Positions 9,038 through 17,108 of a DNA stretch of 64,000 nt are shown one piece after another. Where the stretch lies: positions 1 to 64,000 of the forward strand of contig NZ_JBFRGR010000011.1 of NCBI RefSeq assembly GCF_052115445.1, read 5' to 3'. The notes beneath the pieces were generated by a model that saw only the letters and a program-made list of their open reading frames with translations, was not told the DNA's origin and searched no databases. This stretch comes from Paenibacillus_E sp052115445 (GTDB taxonomy: Bacteria; Bacillota; Bacilli; Paenibacillales; NBRC-103111). Each line of letters begins with the position of its first letter. Position 1 is the stretch's first letter. Position numbers and translations under genes: made by a program.

Positions 9038-11278
9038 ATGACGACCTATTTCAATGAACAAGAGAGTATACAAACCCGTTTAGGGAATGACAATAAACAA
9101 ACATTGAAAGTGCTTGCAGATCGCTACATTGGTGCGAATCCACCTGTCCCCTTCGCATTTCGAGCATTCAGCCGAGGGGGCGTTTTGCAAAATGAAAAAG
9201 GGATGTTTGATCTCGATTTGGGCCGCAGATTTCCTGAAGCAAAGCCCGGTCAATTCTCTTATGCCTATGCCTTAGTTTGGAGTGATGGTGAACGTAATCT
9301 GGATGTTTTATTGGGCTGTTTGGGGCCGATCCAGTTTTACTTCAATGATGAGCTGACGTATCGCTCAACGGTCATTGACGAGATTAAGCCGGATGCGACT
9401 GTGAAGTTAAATCTGGACTTCGTCAAAGGTTGGAATCGTCTCTTTATCAAAGCGAAGCATACGGCTGCTGGTTTCGGCTGTTTATTCGGTTCTGATGAGG
9501 CGAAGGTACGCATTCTGAACGTGCTAGCTCCGTTCGCAGAACGTAAAGGGCAAGCGGGATGGGTATTTTCCTCGCCCATTGACAACGATATTTTCGAGGG
9601 GCGTTCCTTGCCAGATGCGATGTCCTCAGAGAAGAATAATGGCCTACGTTGGCTGCCTAATCGTGAATGGGATGAGAATGAGCTCTTACTGCCTGTCTGC
9701 GAGCGATTGTTTGGGAGACAGCCTGGTAAACAGGCTTTTGCTTGGACGAAGCTGAACAATGTCAGACCGGGCAGAGAAACCTGCGTAATCGAGGGCAGTG
9801 CAACTGGAGAGCTAACGGTTTGGCTGGAAGGCAAACTAGTGCTGGAGCTTACGGAGCCAGGCAACTTTCATGTCGAGGTGCCGCTTTCTTATGGTCAACA
9901 TCATCTACTCATTCGGAGTGATTGTGGTAATCACGCTTGGGGCTTCACGATGGAGACTTCTATCGGTGAAGAGATTGTCCCGCTCAGTTTACCGAAGCAA
10001 GTTCATGGCGCTGCAGACCCTTGGTTGTACCTAGGCCCTCTGTCTGCGAACGTTTCCTTATCATACGAGGATTTGGTACAGACAGATCGCGTGTATACAA
10101 TCGACGTGAATTCCGAAGAGAAAACCTATTGGCGCTTGGATCGTCCTGACACATGGATTCGCCCTTACTATGAGAATGCCATGCTGAGCAATAAATGGAC
10201 AGTTGGCAATGTGACGAATTATGCACGTTGGGATTATCCGCTTGGTGTTACGATTTATGGGCTGTTGCAAACAGGCCGCTTATTAGAGCGCTCAGATATT
10301 ACACAGTACGCACTGGACCATGTTCAAAGTTGTACAGACATGTTCGCGTATTCTCTATGGGATCGTGAGCAGTATGGGTTCCCCGCGATTAATCAACAAT
10401 TGGTTATGATGAAAATGCTCGACAACTGCGGTTCCTTTGGCTCCGCGATGTTGGAGGCGTATCAGGAATGGGAGGATCAGAACTTCATGGCTATTGCGAA
10501 TCGTATCGCAAATTTCATCTTCCACGGGTTGGAACGCAAGGAAGACGGCGCCTTTTATCGGATCTGTCAGGACGAATACTCGGAAAATACGATGTGGGCA
10601 GATGATCTCTACATGAGCACACCGTTTCTGTGCCGTTATGCTCGGATTACTAGCGTATCGGAAGCGCTTGATGAAGCTGCGAAGCAATTCTTGCTGTTCC
10701 GCAAGTACTTATACATGCCGGAAGAACGCATAATGTCGCACGTCTTTGATTTTAAATATGGTATGGCGACTGGGATCCCATGGGGACGTGGCAATGGATG
10801 GACACTTTTTTCGCTAACAGAGGTGTTGGAAGCATTGCCAGATTCACATGAAGCACGACCAGCGCTTGTGGATTTCTTCAATGAGCTGTGTGGTGGATAT
10901 GCGGATCTTCAAGCGGAAAGCGGTCTATGGCATCAGGTTTTAAATGATACAGATGCTTATGAGGAAGCTTCTTGTACAGCAATGTTCGCTTATTCATTTG
11001 CTCGTGGTGTTCGCTTTGGTTGGCTCCAAGAGCCGCAGCGGTTCATTGTAGCGGCATTGAAGGCGTGGGATGGTCTTACTCGCATTGCGATTGATTCGCA
11101 AGGGAATGTGCACGGTGTATGCAGCGGATCGAGATATGCGTTTACGGCTGACTATTATAAGAAGGATTTGCTCACCGTCAAAAATGACAATCATGGCGTT
11201 GGCATTATGATGCTTGCTGGCTCGGAAGTTGTGAAGTTGAACCAATGGTTGGCAGAGCCGCTTGAGGTTGCGCAATGA
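9038..11278 (+). CDS. GH88/GH105-type unsaturated glycuronyl hydrolase with long N-terminal region
   Basis: The C-terminal half (about 370-735) matches the YteR/GH105 toroid. It has MWADDLYM at 519-526 with the catalytic-type Asp pair and the diagnostic WGRGNGW at 582-588. Such enzymes remove the 4,5-unsaturated uronic acid that lyases leave on pectin fragments. YteR-type enzymes are about 370 residues. Here roughly 360 extra N-terminal residues look beta-rich (for example TGELTVWLEGKLVLEL) and may form one or two carbohydrate-binding or jelly-roll domains. No signal peptide, so it acts inside the cell on imported oligosaccharides. Shine-Dalgarno GAAAGGGAG. Confidence 0.85.
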   Translation: MTTYFNEQESIQTRLGNDNKQTLKVLADRYIGANPPVPFAFRAFSRGGVLQNEKGMFDLDLGRRFPEAKPGQFSYAYALVWSDGERNLDVLLGCLGPIQFYFNDELTYRSTVIDEIKPDATVKLNLDFVKGWNRLFIKAKHTAAGFGCLFGSDEAKVRILNVLAPFAERKGQAGWVFSSPIDNDIFEGRSLPDAMSSEKNNGLRWLPNREWDENELLLPVCERLFGRQPGKQAFAWTKLNNVRPGRETCVIEGSATGELTVWLEGKLVLELTEPGNFHVEVPLSYGQHHLLIRSDCGNHAWGFTMETSIGEEIVPLSLPKQVHGAADPWLYLGPLSANVSLSYEDLVQTDRVYTIDVNSEEKTYWRLDRPDTWIRPYYENAMLSNKWTVGNVTNYARWDYPLGVTIYGLLQTGRLLERSDITQYALDHVQSCTDMFAYSLWDREQYGFPAINQQLVMMKMLDNCGSFGSAMLEAYQEWEDQNFMAIANRIANFIFHGLERKEDGAFYRICQDEYSENTMWADDLYMSTPFLCRYARITSVSEALDEAAKQFLLFRKYLYMPEERIMSHVFDFKYGMATGIPWGRGNGWTLFSLTEVLEALPDSHEARPALVDFFNELCGGYADLQAESGLWHQVLNDTDAYEEASCTAMFAYSFARGVRFGWLQEPQRFIVAALKAWDGLTRIAIDSQGNVHGVCSGSRYAFTADYYKKDLLTVKNDNHGVGIMMLAGSEVVKLNQWLAEPLEVAQ

Positions 11279-11719
11279 TAACTGCCGCCAATAATGTGTG
11301 GCAAATTAGTCATTTAGACTTAATTATTCGCATGGTGTTAGCAGTCATTCTAGGCGGCTTAATTGGTCTTGAAAGGGAATGGAACAATCATGCGGCAGGC
11401 TTTTGAACGCATATTCTAGTTTGCTTGGGCTCGGCGACCATCAAGGATTAACGAGCATCCTGGTTTCCTCAGCTCATTAACCGCTCGTTTCGGGGAACAG
11501 GGCATACAGGTGATTCATCTCAAAATGATGCCAGAGAGTTCTATTTCTCCGTTAGTCGAGAAAAGAAATGGTGGGGAAATCCCGGTCATGCATTTGGTTT
11601 TTAGCTTGCGATGTCCAAAGCATGAGAAGCTGATTTCGGCCTATGAGCAAATATGTGCACTGGATATCGTTGAAAGCATGGAAGCCTCTAACTTCGTCTT
11701 TCATAAACAAGTGGCTTAG
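11275..11719 (+). pseudogene. MgtC/SapB-family protein, internally deleted remnant
   Basis: An ATG at 11275 overlaps the upstream stop (ATGA) and opens a frame reading LVILGG-type MgtC sequence (VLAVILGGLIGLEREWNNHA) that stops at TGA 11404-11406. Continuing past it in another frame gives HILVCLGSAT, the next MgtC motif. Homology resumes near 11470 with SSLTARFGEQ and runs to 11719 as the C-terminal ACT-like domain. The middle membrane helices (roughly 100 residues) are missing. I conclude a deletion plus a frame disruption in a formerly intact membrane protein of about 230 residues. The last 69 codons remain open but are not a full gene. Confidence 0.75.
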
Positions 11720-11759
11720 GGAAGAAGAGATGTTATGTAAATAAGGAGTATGAGTCTAC

Positions 11760-12623
11760 GTGTACGTATTCAGTTATTTTACGGAAAAAGAAGAAAAGCT
11801 GTTTCTGGCTGCGAGTGAAGATGGTTACCAGTGGCGCGAAATGAACGGCGGAGGTCGTATCTGGGAGTCGCCGATCGGCACAGGGCAGCTGCGTGATCCG
11901 TTCCTTATCGAAGATGATGAAGGTAAGTTTCATCTTCTCTGGACAGACGGCTGGCAGAGCAATAGCTTAGGTTGCGCTTGGTCACACGATCTTATGCAAT
12001 GGCACGATGCTAAGTTGATTCCTGTGATGGAGCACCTGCCTGAGACGCAAAATGCTTGGGCACCGGAAGCTTTCTACGATACTGTCAAGAAGGCGTACCG
12101 GATCGTATGGTCCTCAACGGTGGGAACAGGACCGCGAAATCATCGCATCTGGTCGGTGACAACGACGGATTTCCAGGATTTCTCGGAAGCACAGCTGTTC
12201 TTCGATCCAGGCTATAACGTCATCGACGCGACAGTTATGGATCTTGTTGATCGTTATGTCATGCTGTTCAAAGACGAGCGCGGGCAGAATGAGCAAGGAA
12301 CTGCGAACAAAGCCATCCGTTCCTGTATAGTAGCTAAGGAGTTGAGTGATACTCCGACAATTACTGGTATATCCGAGTTGATCACACCAGCGCTTACCGA
12401 AGGACCGACGCTTTACTCTGTGGATCGTGATGAAAGCAAAGAATGGATTCTACTTGTAGATGGATTCCAGGAGCATTATTACGGTGCCTTCCGCTCGAAG
12501 GATCTGAACTCGTGGGATGATGTTACGGAACAAGTGAATGTGCCCAAGGGGGCCAGGCATGGTTCTGTGCTGAGGGTGAAAAGTAGTGGGATTCAATTTG
12601 GGTGGTATGTGAGTAGAATGTAG
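11760..12623 (+). CDS. GH43-like five-bladed beta-propeller glycosidase
   Basis: Resembles family 43/62-clan glycosidases (arabinosidase/xylosidase type), 287 residues. Pointers are LRDPFLIEDDEGKFHLLWT with the first-blade RDP aspartate, NAWAPEAFYD at the second blade, DATVMDLVDRYVMLFKD with a likely pKa-modulating Asp, and LTEGPTLYSVD with the EGP glutamate expected as general acid. No signal peptide, so intracellular action on imported oligosaccharides is likely. GTG start; the Shine-Dalgarno AAGGAG (11742-11747) is 12 nt upstream, somewhat far. A 26-bp tandem duplication begins inside the last codons. Confidence 0.75.
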   Translation: MYVFSYFTEKEEKLFLAASEDGYQWREMNGGGRIWESPIGTGQLRDPFLIEDDEGKFHLLWTDGWQSNSLGCAWSHDLMQWHDAKLIPVMEHLPETQNAWAPEAFYDTVKKAYRIVWSSTVGTGPRNHRIWSVTTTDFQDFSEAQLFFDPGYNVIDATVMDLVDRYVMLFKDERGQNEQGTANKAIRSCIVAKELSDTPTITGISELITPALTEGPTLYSVDRDESKEWILLVDGFQEHYYGAFRSKDLNSWDDVTEQVNVPKGARHGSVLRVKSSGIQFGWYVSRM

Positions 12624-12663
12624 TGAAGAGAGGATATAGTAGAATGTAGTGAAGAGAGAATAT
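12612..12663 (+). repeat. 26-bp tandem duplication across a stop codon
   Basis: Two adjacent 26-nt copies (12612-12637 and 12638-12663) differ at one base. Each contains TAGAATGTAGTGAAGAGAG. The first copy includes the stop codon of the GH43-like gene (12621-12623), so the gene end was duplicated into the spacer. Confidence 0.85.
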
Positions 12664-12760
12664 ACTAGATTCTAGTGAGTGAGTTGAGTACTAGCGTGGC
12701 AGGTAAGAGGTAAAAGGTGCTGGCAGGCAGGTAATCAGATTGTTGACAAGTACAGGAGAA

Positions 12761-12796
12761 GCCAAGAGATGGATGTCCATCTCTTGGCTATTTATG
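12761..12796 (+). terminator. Rho-independent terminator after the polysaccharide locus
   Basis: Perfect 13-bp arms, GCCAAGAGATGGA (12761-12773) and its complement (12776-12788), with a very tight centre, followed by a modest T-rich tail (tatttat). Placed 140 bp past the last gene of the locus. Confidence 0.65.
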
Positions 12797-12809
12797 CTTT
12801 CGCAGGGCA

Positions 12810-12995
12810 TTAGTCCGATATTTCCGAACTAAATTGGTGACTACGAGTAAGAAAATGCCATTAGTCCGATTCTAGCAAACTAATAAGCTACTTTCCCCAC
12901 GTCAGGGTTGTTTGAGGCAATTTAGTTGGGCTTTTTCGGACCAATTAAGGTTCTGTAACGCGGAATGTGTGATTAGTTCGATAAAATCGGACTAC
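12810..12995. repeat. Four copies of a 23-bp degenerate palindrome
   Basis: Each copy follows TTAGTyCG-N7-CGrACTAA with some decay: 12810-12832, 12861-12883, 12922-12944 and 12973-12995. Start-to-start spacings are 51, 61 and 51 bp. The lengths are constant, the sequence between copies is unrelated, and all lie in the gene-free stretch before the chromate transporter. Confidence 0.7.
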
Positions 12996-13033
12996 TGGGT
13001 GTAGCGCGAGCTCGAAAGCGCCGCCCGTAGGCT

Positions 13034-13056
13034 GTAAGTCGAAAAAATCGACTTAC
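13034..13056. repeat. Palindrome GTAAGTCGA/TCGACTTAC
   Basis: Nine-bp perfect arms with an A5 centre, flanked by GCGC-type sequence. A similar element (GTAAGCCGAAAA-TCGAGTTGCGCG) occurs near 44904-44929, suggesting a dispersed short palindromic repeat. Confidence 0.5.
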
Positions 13057-13263
13057 GCGAGCCCATCTAGCGCTATCCCTTACAAAAACTTAAAATCACA
13101 TTGAGTTAAACTAAGTGAATNTATCGGATTATAGGAATTAATTCCGCATTGAAACCGCCGGTCAATTTCAAAAATCTCCATCCGAACAAATTGTTTATTC
13201 CATTTTGGAGTTAAGTGGAGTATAATTGAGTTACCATACAAATGGGCTAGAGGGGGAATCCAT

Positions 13264-13911
13264 ATGCAGAAACAACAATTACACCTTTGTTTGGATATAT
13301 TCTGGACATTTCTTAAGATCGGACCTTCCACGTTTGGCGGGGGATATGCCATGATTCCCGTCATTGAGCGGGAAGTGGTTGATAAAAAGGCTTGGATCGC
13401 GGAAGACGAGATATCCAATATCATAGCGGTTGCAGGCTCAGCGCCTGGCGGGATTGGCGTAAATGCATCGGCATTTATTGGCTACCGCTTGGCGCGAATT
13501 CCAGGTGCTGTAGCAGCCGTCATCGGCATTGCTTTGCCAACCTTTTTAATCGCATTAGTACTTAGCTTTTTCTTACTATTCATGCAGGCAGATCCGAAAG
13601 TCGTGGCCGCGTTCAAAGGCATTCATGGAGCAATCATTGGACTCATCGTGTTGGCGGCTTACAATATGGCACGTTCGGCTATTTTTGATAAAACTACGTT
13701 AATTACGGCAATTAGCACGGTAGCGATTCTGTTGCTGCTTCCCATCAATCCGCTCTTCATGATTCTCATTGGTTTGTTTATTGGATTTATTTTCGTCAAA
13801 GTGAAAGAAACGTTTGGCTTCAAAGTTAGTTTGGAAAAAGGCAAAGAACCTGTACACACTTCCTACAATGGCTACACCTACTACGATTATTATATCGCGG
13901 ATGGGATATAA
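13264..13911 (+). CDS. Chromate transporter, short-chain ChrA subunit 1
   Basis: Single-domain CHR-superfamily membrane protein, 215 residues with about six hydrophobic segments. It carries the FGGGYAMIPVIEREVV signature (about 25-40) and the APGGIGVNASAFIGY loop. Short-chain ChrA proteins work as pairs, and the partner is the next gene, 17 bp downstream. The family exports chromate or a related oxyanion; sulfate-like chemistry and the nearby sulfur-linked operon make another oxyanion possible. AGGGGGA Shine-Dalgarno. The C-terminus ends in a Tyr-rich tail (YNGYTYYDYY). Confidence 0.9.
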   Translation: MQKQQLHLCLDIFWTFLKIGPSTFGGGYAMIPVIEREVVDKKAWIAEDEISNIIAVAGSAPGGIGVNASAFIGYRLARIPGAVAAVIGIALPTFLIALVLSFFLLFMQADPKVVAAFKGIHGAIIGLIVLAAYNMARSAIFDKTTLITAISTVAILLLLPINPLFMILIGLFIGFIFVKVKETFGFKVSLEKGKEPVHTSYNGYTYYDYYIADGI

Positions 13912-13928
13912 GAAAGGTGGCGATGTAG

Positions 13929-14468
13929 ATGGTGTTATGGGAGCTGTTTATTACCTTTTTGAAAATAGGATTCATGTCATTCGGCGGCGGCTATGCGATG
14001 ATTCCGATCATTCAACATGAGGTCGAGCAGCATGAATGGATGACTACAGAGCATTTTGCTCAGAGTGTGGCTACTGCAGGGATGGCGCCTGGGCCGATTG
14101 CAACGAACACAGCCACAATAATTGGCTATCAAGCAGATGGCATTCTTGGTGCTATGATTTCTACGATTGGCATCGTATTGCCGTCGTTGGTTATTGTCCT
14201 CATCATTTCTTCTTTCTTTTATAAAATAGTTCAAAGTAAAGCGGTGCACACTACTTTTTATGGGTTAAGACCGATTGTTACAGGATTAATCGTCTATGCG
14301 GCGATTCACTTTGGCTTCTCAGATCGTACGCAACAACTATTTTCGTGGCAGGTATTATTCACTCTTTTAATCGCGGCGGGTGTGTTTATCGTTGTATATA
14401 AATACAAATGGCATCCACTCGCAACCATTGTATTGTCGGCACTCGTCGGAATTGCTATATTTAGTTAA
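13929..14468 (+). CDS. Chromate transporter, short-chain ChrA subunit 2
   Basis: The paired half, 179 residues, starting near MVLWELFITFLKIGFMSFGGGYAMIP with the same FGGGYAMIP motif as its neighbour. The second loop reads APGPIATNTATIIGY in place of APGGIGVNAS. It is shorter than subunit 1 because the C-terminal tail is absent. AAAGGTGG precedes the ATG. The two genes probably encode inversely oriented halves of a heterodimeric transporter in the cell membrane. Confidence 0.9.
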   Translation: MVLWELFITFLKIGFMSFGGGYAMIPIIQHEVEQHEWMTTEHFAQSVATAGMAPGPIATNTATIIGYQADGILGAMISTIGIVLPSLVIVLIISSFFYKIVQSKAVHTTFYGLRPIVTGLIVYAAIHFGFSDRTQQLFSWQVLFTLLIAAGVFIVVYKYKWHPLATIVLSALVGIAIFS

Positions 14469-14509
14469 TAGCATGCAACTGATAGAACGAAATTGAGAGG
14501 ACGACCGTT

Positions 14510-15484
14510 ATGGAAACGAATAAACCAACTTGCTGTTCAGCCAGCCGTGCGTCATCGGATCAACCATCGGCACATCCGGAAGCTTTAATTTCTGTTGAGA
14601 TACCAGAGGCAGCTGGTCCAATTGGTAAAGAAGGTATGGTACTCATTCCAAGTGGAAAATTTTTAATGGGTACGGACGACCGTGAAGGTTTCCCAGCGGA
14701 TGGCGAAGGACCCGTACGTGAGATTAACGTTAAGTCCTTCTACATAGACACTTGTGCGGTAACGAATGCTGATTTCAAGCAATTTGTTGATGCTACGAAT
14801 TACAAAACAGAGGCCGAGTCCTTTGGCTGGTCATTTGTTTTTCATTTATTTGTGTCCGAAGCGACGGCAGCACGCGTGCAGAATAAAGTGCAACAAACCC
14901 CATGGTGGTGGGTGGTTGAGGGAGCAGATTGGTTGCATCCCGAGGGACCCGACTCCCATGTTGAAGATCGCTGGGATCACCCGGTTATCCATGTTTCATG
15001 GAGCGACGCGATGGCCTATTGCAAATGGGCAGGCAAACGTCTACCAACAGAAGCTGAATGGGAATATGCCGCTCGCGGCGGACTAGCCCAGAAGCGATAT
15101 CCGTGGGGTGACGAGCTTAAGCCAGGCGGAAAGCATATGTGTAACATTTGGCAAGGGAAGTTTCCTGACAAAAACAATCAAAGTGACGGCTACGCAGGCA
15201 CTGCGCCTGTCAAAGCGTTCGAGCCGAATGCCTACGGTTTGTATAACGTGGCAGGCAATGTGTGGGAGTGGTGCTCCGATTGGTTCAGCCCGAACTATCA
15301 TGTGAAGGGCAAACGGGACAACCCTGTCGGTCCTCCATCCGGAGACACGCGAGTACTTCGAGGCGGCTCGTACTTGTGTCAACGTTCCTACTGCAATCGC
15401 TATCGTGTGGCTGCACGAAGCAAAAATACGCCAGACAGCTCAACCGGCAACATTGGGTTTCGATGTGCCGCGGATGTCAATTAA
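14510..15484 (+). CDS. Formylglycine-generating enzyme
   Basis: SUMF1/FGE-family oxidase, 324 residues. FGE converts a Cys (in CxPxR) of type I sulfatases to the catalytic formylglycine, using copper and oxygen. The C-terminus reads GGSYLCQRSYCNRYRVAARS, closely matching human FGE around Cys336/Cys341; the corresponding residues here are Cys290 and Cys295. The GNVWEW motif and NIGFRCAAD are also present. Many FGE-sulfatase domain proteins lack the cysteine pair, so this one is likely a true activator. The N-terminus (TCCSASRASS) is polar with an adjacent Cys pair and no signal peptide. No sulfatase gene lies in the window. Confidence 0.9.
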   Translation: METNKPTCCSASRASSDQPSAHPEALISVEIPEAAGPIGKEGMVLIPSGKFLMGTDDREGFPADGEGPVREINVKSFYIDTCAVTNADFKQFVDATNYKTEAESFGWSFVFHLFVSEATAARVQNKVQQTPWWWVVEGADWLHPEGPDSHVEDRWDHPVIHVSWSDAMAYCKWAGKRLPTEAEWEYAARGGLAQKRYPWGDELKPGGKHMCNIWQGKFPDKNNQSDGYAGTAPVKAFEPNAYGLYNVAGNVWEWCSDWFSPNYHVKGKRDNPVGPPSGDTRVLRGGSYLCQRSYCNRYRVAARSKNTPDSSTGNIGFRCAADVN

Positions 15485-15492
15485 CTGAAAAG

Positions 15493-15530
15493 AAAAGCCA
15501 CCTTTTCCATTGGGGAATAGGTGGCTTTTT
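15493..15530 (+). terminator. Rho-independent terminator after the FGE gene
   Basis: AAAAGCCACC (15493-15502) pairs with GGTGGCTTTT (15520-15529) around a loop that can itself pair partially. Ends in a run of five T. Confidence 0.85.
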
Positions 15531-15635
15531 GCCATGTGTGAGGTTACGATAGATTATGTAGGTCTTGGGCTTATGATAGGAGGAGACATCGACCTGTAGG
15601 ATCAGGTTTATTTTGAAACATAAGGGGGACATGAC

Positions 15636-15911
15636 ATGGCTAAGAAACTAGGCATCACCTTGTTAATACTATCGACAATCGCTTTTATAAGTGCTTTTAC
15701 CATTCCATTTTTCGTACATACCGGAGGCGGTATGGCCAAGTGGATTGCGGGGCTGCTTATTTTCAGCGAGGTTACCTTCTGGACAGGCGGCATTTTATTA
15801 GGTAAAGAGGTTGCCAAGAAATATAGAAGCTACCTCAATCCGAAAAACTGGAAACGGAAGAACGTTCAAAACAATCCAGATCAGGTATCCATCAAACAAG
15901 ACGACGTATAA
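15636..15911 (+). CDS. Small two-helix membrane protein (transporter-suffix-like)
   Basis: A 91-residue protein with two membrane helices (about 5-27 and 36-57), a short GGGMAKW connecting loop and a basic, Asn/Lys-rich cytosolic tail. It resembles the small transporter suffix domain family of Bacillales, in which a GKEVAKKYR stretch follows helix two; function unknown. Good Shine-Dalgarno (AAGGGGGA). Monocistronic between two terminators. Confidence 0.7.
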   Translation: MAKKLGITLLILSTIAFISAFTIPFFVHTGGGMAKWIAGLLIFSEVTFWTGGILLGKEVAKKYRSYLNPKNWKRKNVQNNPDQVSIKQDDV

Positions 15912-15948
15912 AAAAGCAGTATTCCTAACTCAGGAATACTGCTTTTTT
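15910..15948. terminator. Bidirectional terminator
   Basis: AAAAAAGCAGTATTCCT and its exact complement flank a 5-nt loop (15910-15926 and 15932-15948), with T runs on both strands. It ends the small membrane gene on plus and the LysR gene on minus. Confidence 0.92.
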
Positions 15949-15958
15949 ATGTAGATCC

Positions 15959-16858
15959 TCAAGAGGCCGACGATACCGCGCTTTTCAGCTCCTTACGGAA
16001 AATCTCGACGAGGCTCTCGGTCGCTAAGCTGAAGGTGCTGGCATTCATTTTGCGCAGCAGGCCTGTGACTAAACCGGAATCTAGATCATCAATGGCTTTA
16101 AGAACAGTGCCTTGCGGGCAAGGCGTTGCCGAAATGACAGGAACAACCGCGATGCCGAAATCCGCTTGAACATAGTATTTGAGCGCAGCCATATTGCCGA
16201 TCTCCATGCCGGAGTAGGGACTGCCGCCATTTTCGAGCAAGGCATTCTCTAGCTTTTGACGATAAGGGCATTGCGAGTTTGTGATAAGTAAATGCTCATT
16301 CTGCAAATCCCGTAAACGAATAGACGGTTTCGAGGCTAATGCATGGGTTTCTGGGACGAGCAGTGCGAGTCTTTCCATGAAAAAAGGCTCGAAGGAATGG
16401 TCCAATCCCGTATTGGGCGTCGAGCAAATAGCCATATCAATGCTCCCCTCATGGAGCATCTGGCCAAGCACTGTCGTGTTGCCAATGTGAATGCTGATCT
16501 TCACTTTGGGATGCTGACGCAGGAAAGGGCCAAGCAGCTGTGGCAGTCGATAGCTGGCTGTGGGTTCCATGACGCCGAGACGAATGATCCCCGCATCCCC
16601 TTTGACGAGTTCATCCATAGAAGCTTGCAGAAAATCATAATCCTTCAGCAACAGATCAGCATTCTGATGAAACAGTCTGCCAGCCTCCGTTAGCGTAAGC
16701 TTTTTCCCGCGTTCTAAAAGTTTAACCCCCAGATCACTTTCGAGCTTCTGTATATGCATCGTTACGGTCGATTGGCCGTATTGCAGTTCTTCAGCTGCAC
16801 GCTGAAAGCTGCCGAGCCTGATAATGGTTTGAAAGGTTTTGATATTACGAATATCCAT
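15959..16858 (-). CDS. LysR-family transcriptional regulator
   Basis: Typical LysR regulator, 299 residues. The N-terminal winged helix begins MDIRNIKTFQTIIRLGSFQRAAEEL with the recognition helix GQSTVTMHIQKLESDLG, followed by a periplasmic-binding-protein-like effector domain. I start at 16858 because MDIRN is the usual family start and AGGAGAGG plus GGGG lie just upstream; an in-frame ATG at 16891 has no ribosome site. It is divergent from the monooxygenase/importer operon, so it very likely controls that operon. YtlI/CysL-like sulfur regulators are one candidate type, but the effector is unknown. Confidence 0.88.
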   Translation of the reverse strand: MDIRNIKTFQTIIRLGSFQRAAEELQYGQSTVTMHIQKLESDLGVKLLERGKKLTLTEAGRLFHQNADLLLKDYDFLQASMDELVKGDAGIIRLGVMEPTASYRLPQLLGPFLRQHPKVKISIHIGNTTVLGQMLHEGSIDMAICSTPNTGLDHSFEPFFMERLALLVPETHALASKPSIRLRDLQNEHLLITNSQCPYRQKLENALLENGGSPYSGMEIGNMAALKYYVQADFGIAVVPVISATPCPQGTVLKAIDDLDSGLVTGLLRKMNASTFSLATESLVEIFRKELKSAVSSAS

Positions 16859-16985
16859 AGGAACCCCGTCCTCTCCTAAGTTTTGGTTCATGATTTGTGA
16901 AGTATACGATCGGAATTTCCAATTTTACAAACTCTTACAACTATCATAACATGAATTCTTATTAATCCAAGTGTTTTACTTGTAT

Positions 16986-17002
16986 ATTCATAAAATATGA
17001 AT
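16986..17002. promoter_or_regulatory. Inverted repeat in the divergent LysR-operon promoter
   Basis: ATTCATA-aaa-TATGAAT, a perfect 7-bp palindrome midway between the divergent genes. LysR boxes are often T-N11-A dyads, and this repeat has that geometry (T at 16988, A at 17000). A further ATGAAT lies at 16951-16956. Confidence 0.5.
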
Positions 17003-17108
17003 CAAGCGTTCAGCTTTTTGAATTGTACAAGAGAAAGATCCTGTTTTATGATAAATACCATTAAGTGCATCGGAATAATCAAATATAAACAAACGGAGGC
17101 TGATTCGA

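Larger units (their letters stand above)
12624..13263. other. Gene-free spacer rich in small repeats
   Basis: No credible coding frame. It contains the tandem duplication, the terminator at 12761, the four 23-bp palindromes, a perfect 9-bp palindrome GTAAGTCGA-aaaaa-TCGACTTAC (13034-13056), and a TATAAT at 13221-13226 that could be the -10 for the chromate transporter, although no good -35 is visible. One unresolved base at 13121. Confidence 0.6.

Noticed and set aside
11510..11719. Stand-alone small gene after the GH105-type enzyme
   Set aside because: Its sequence is the C-terminal domain of MgtC proteins, and the N-terminal part lies just upstream in other frames, so it belongs to a pseudogene.
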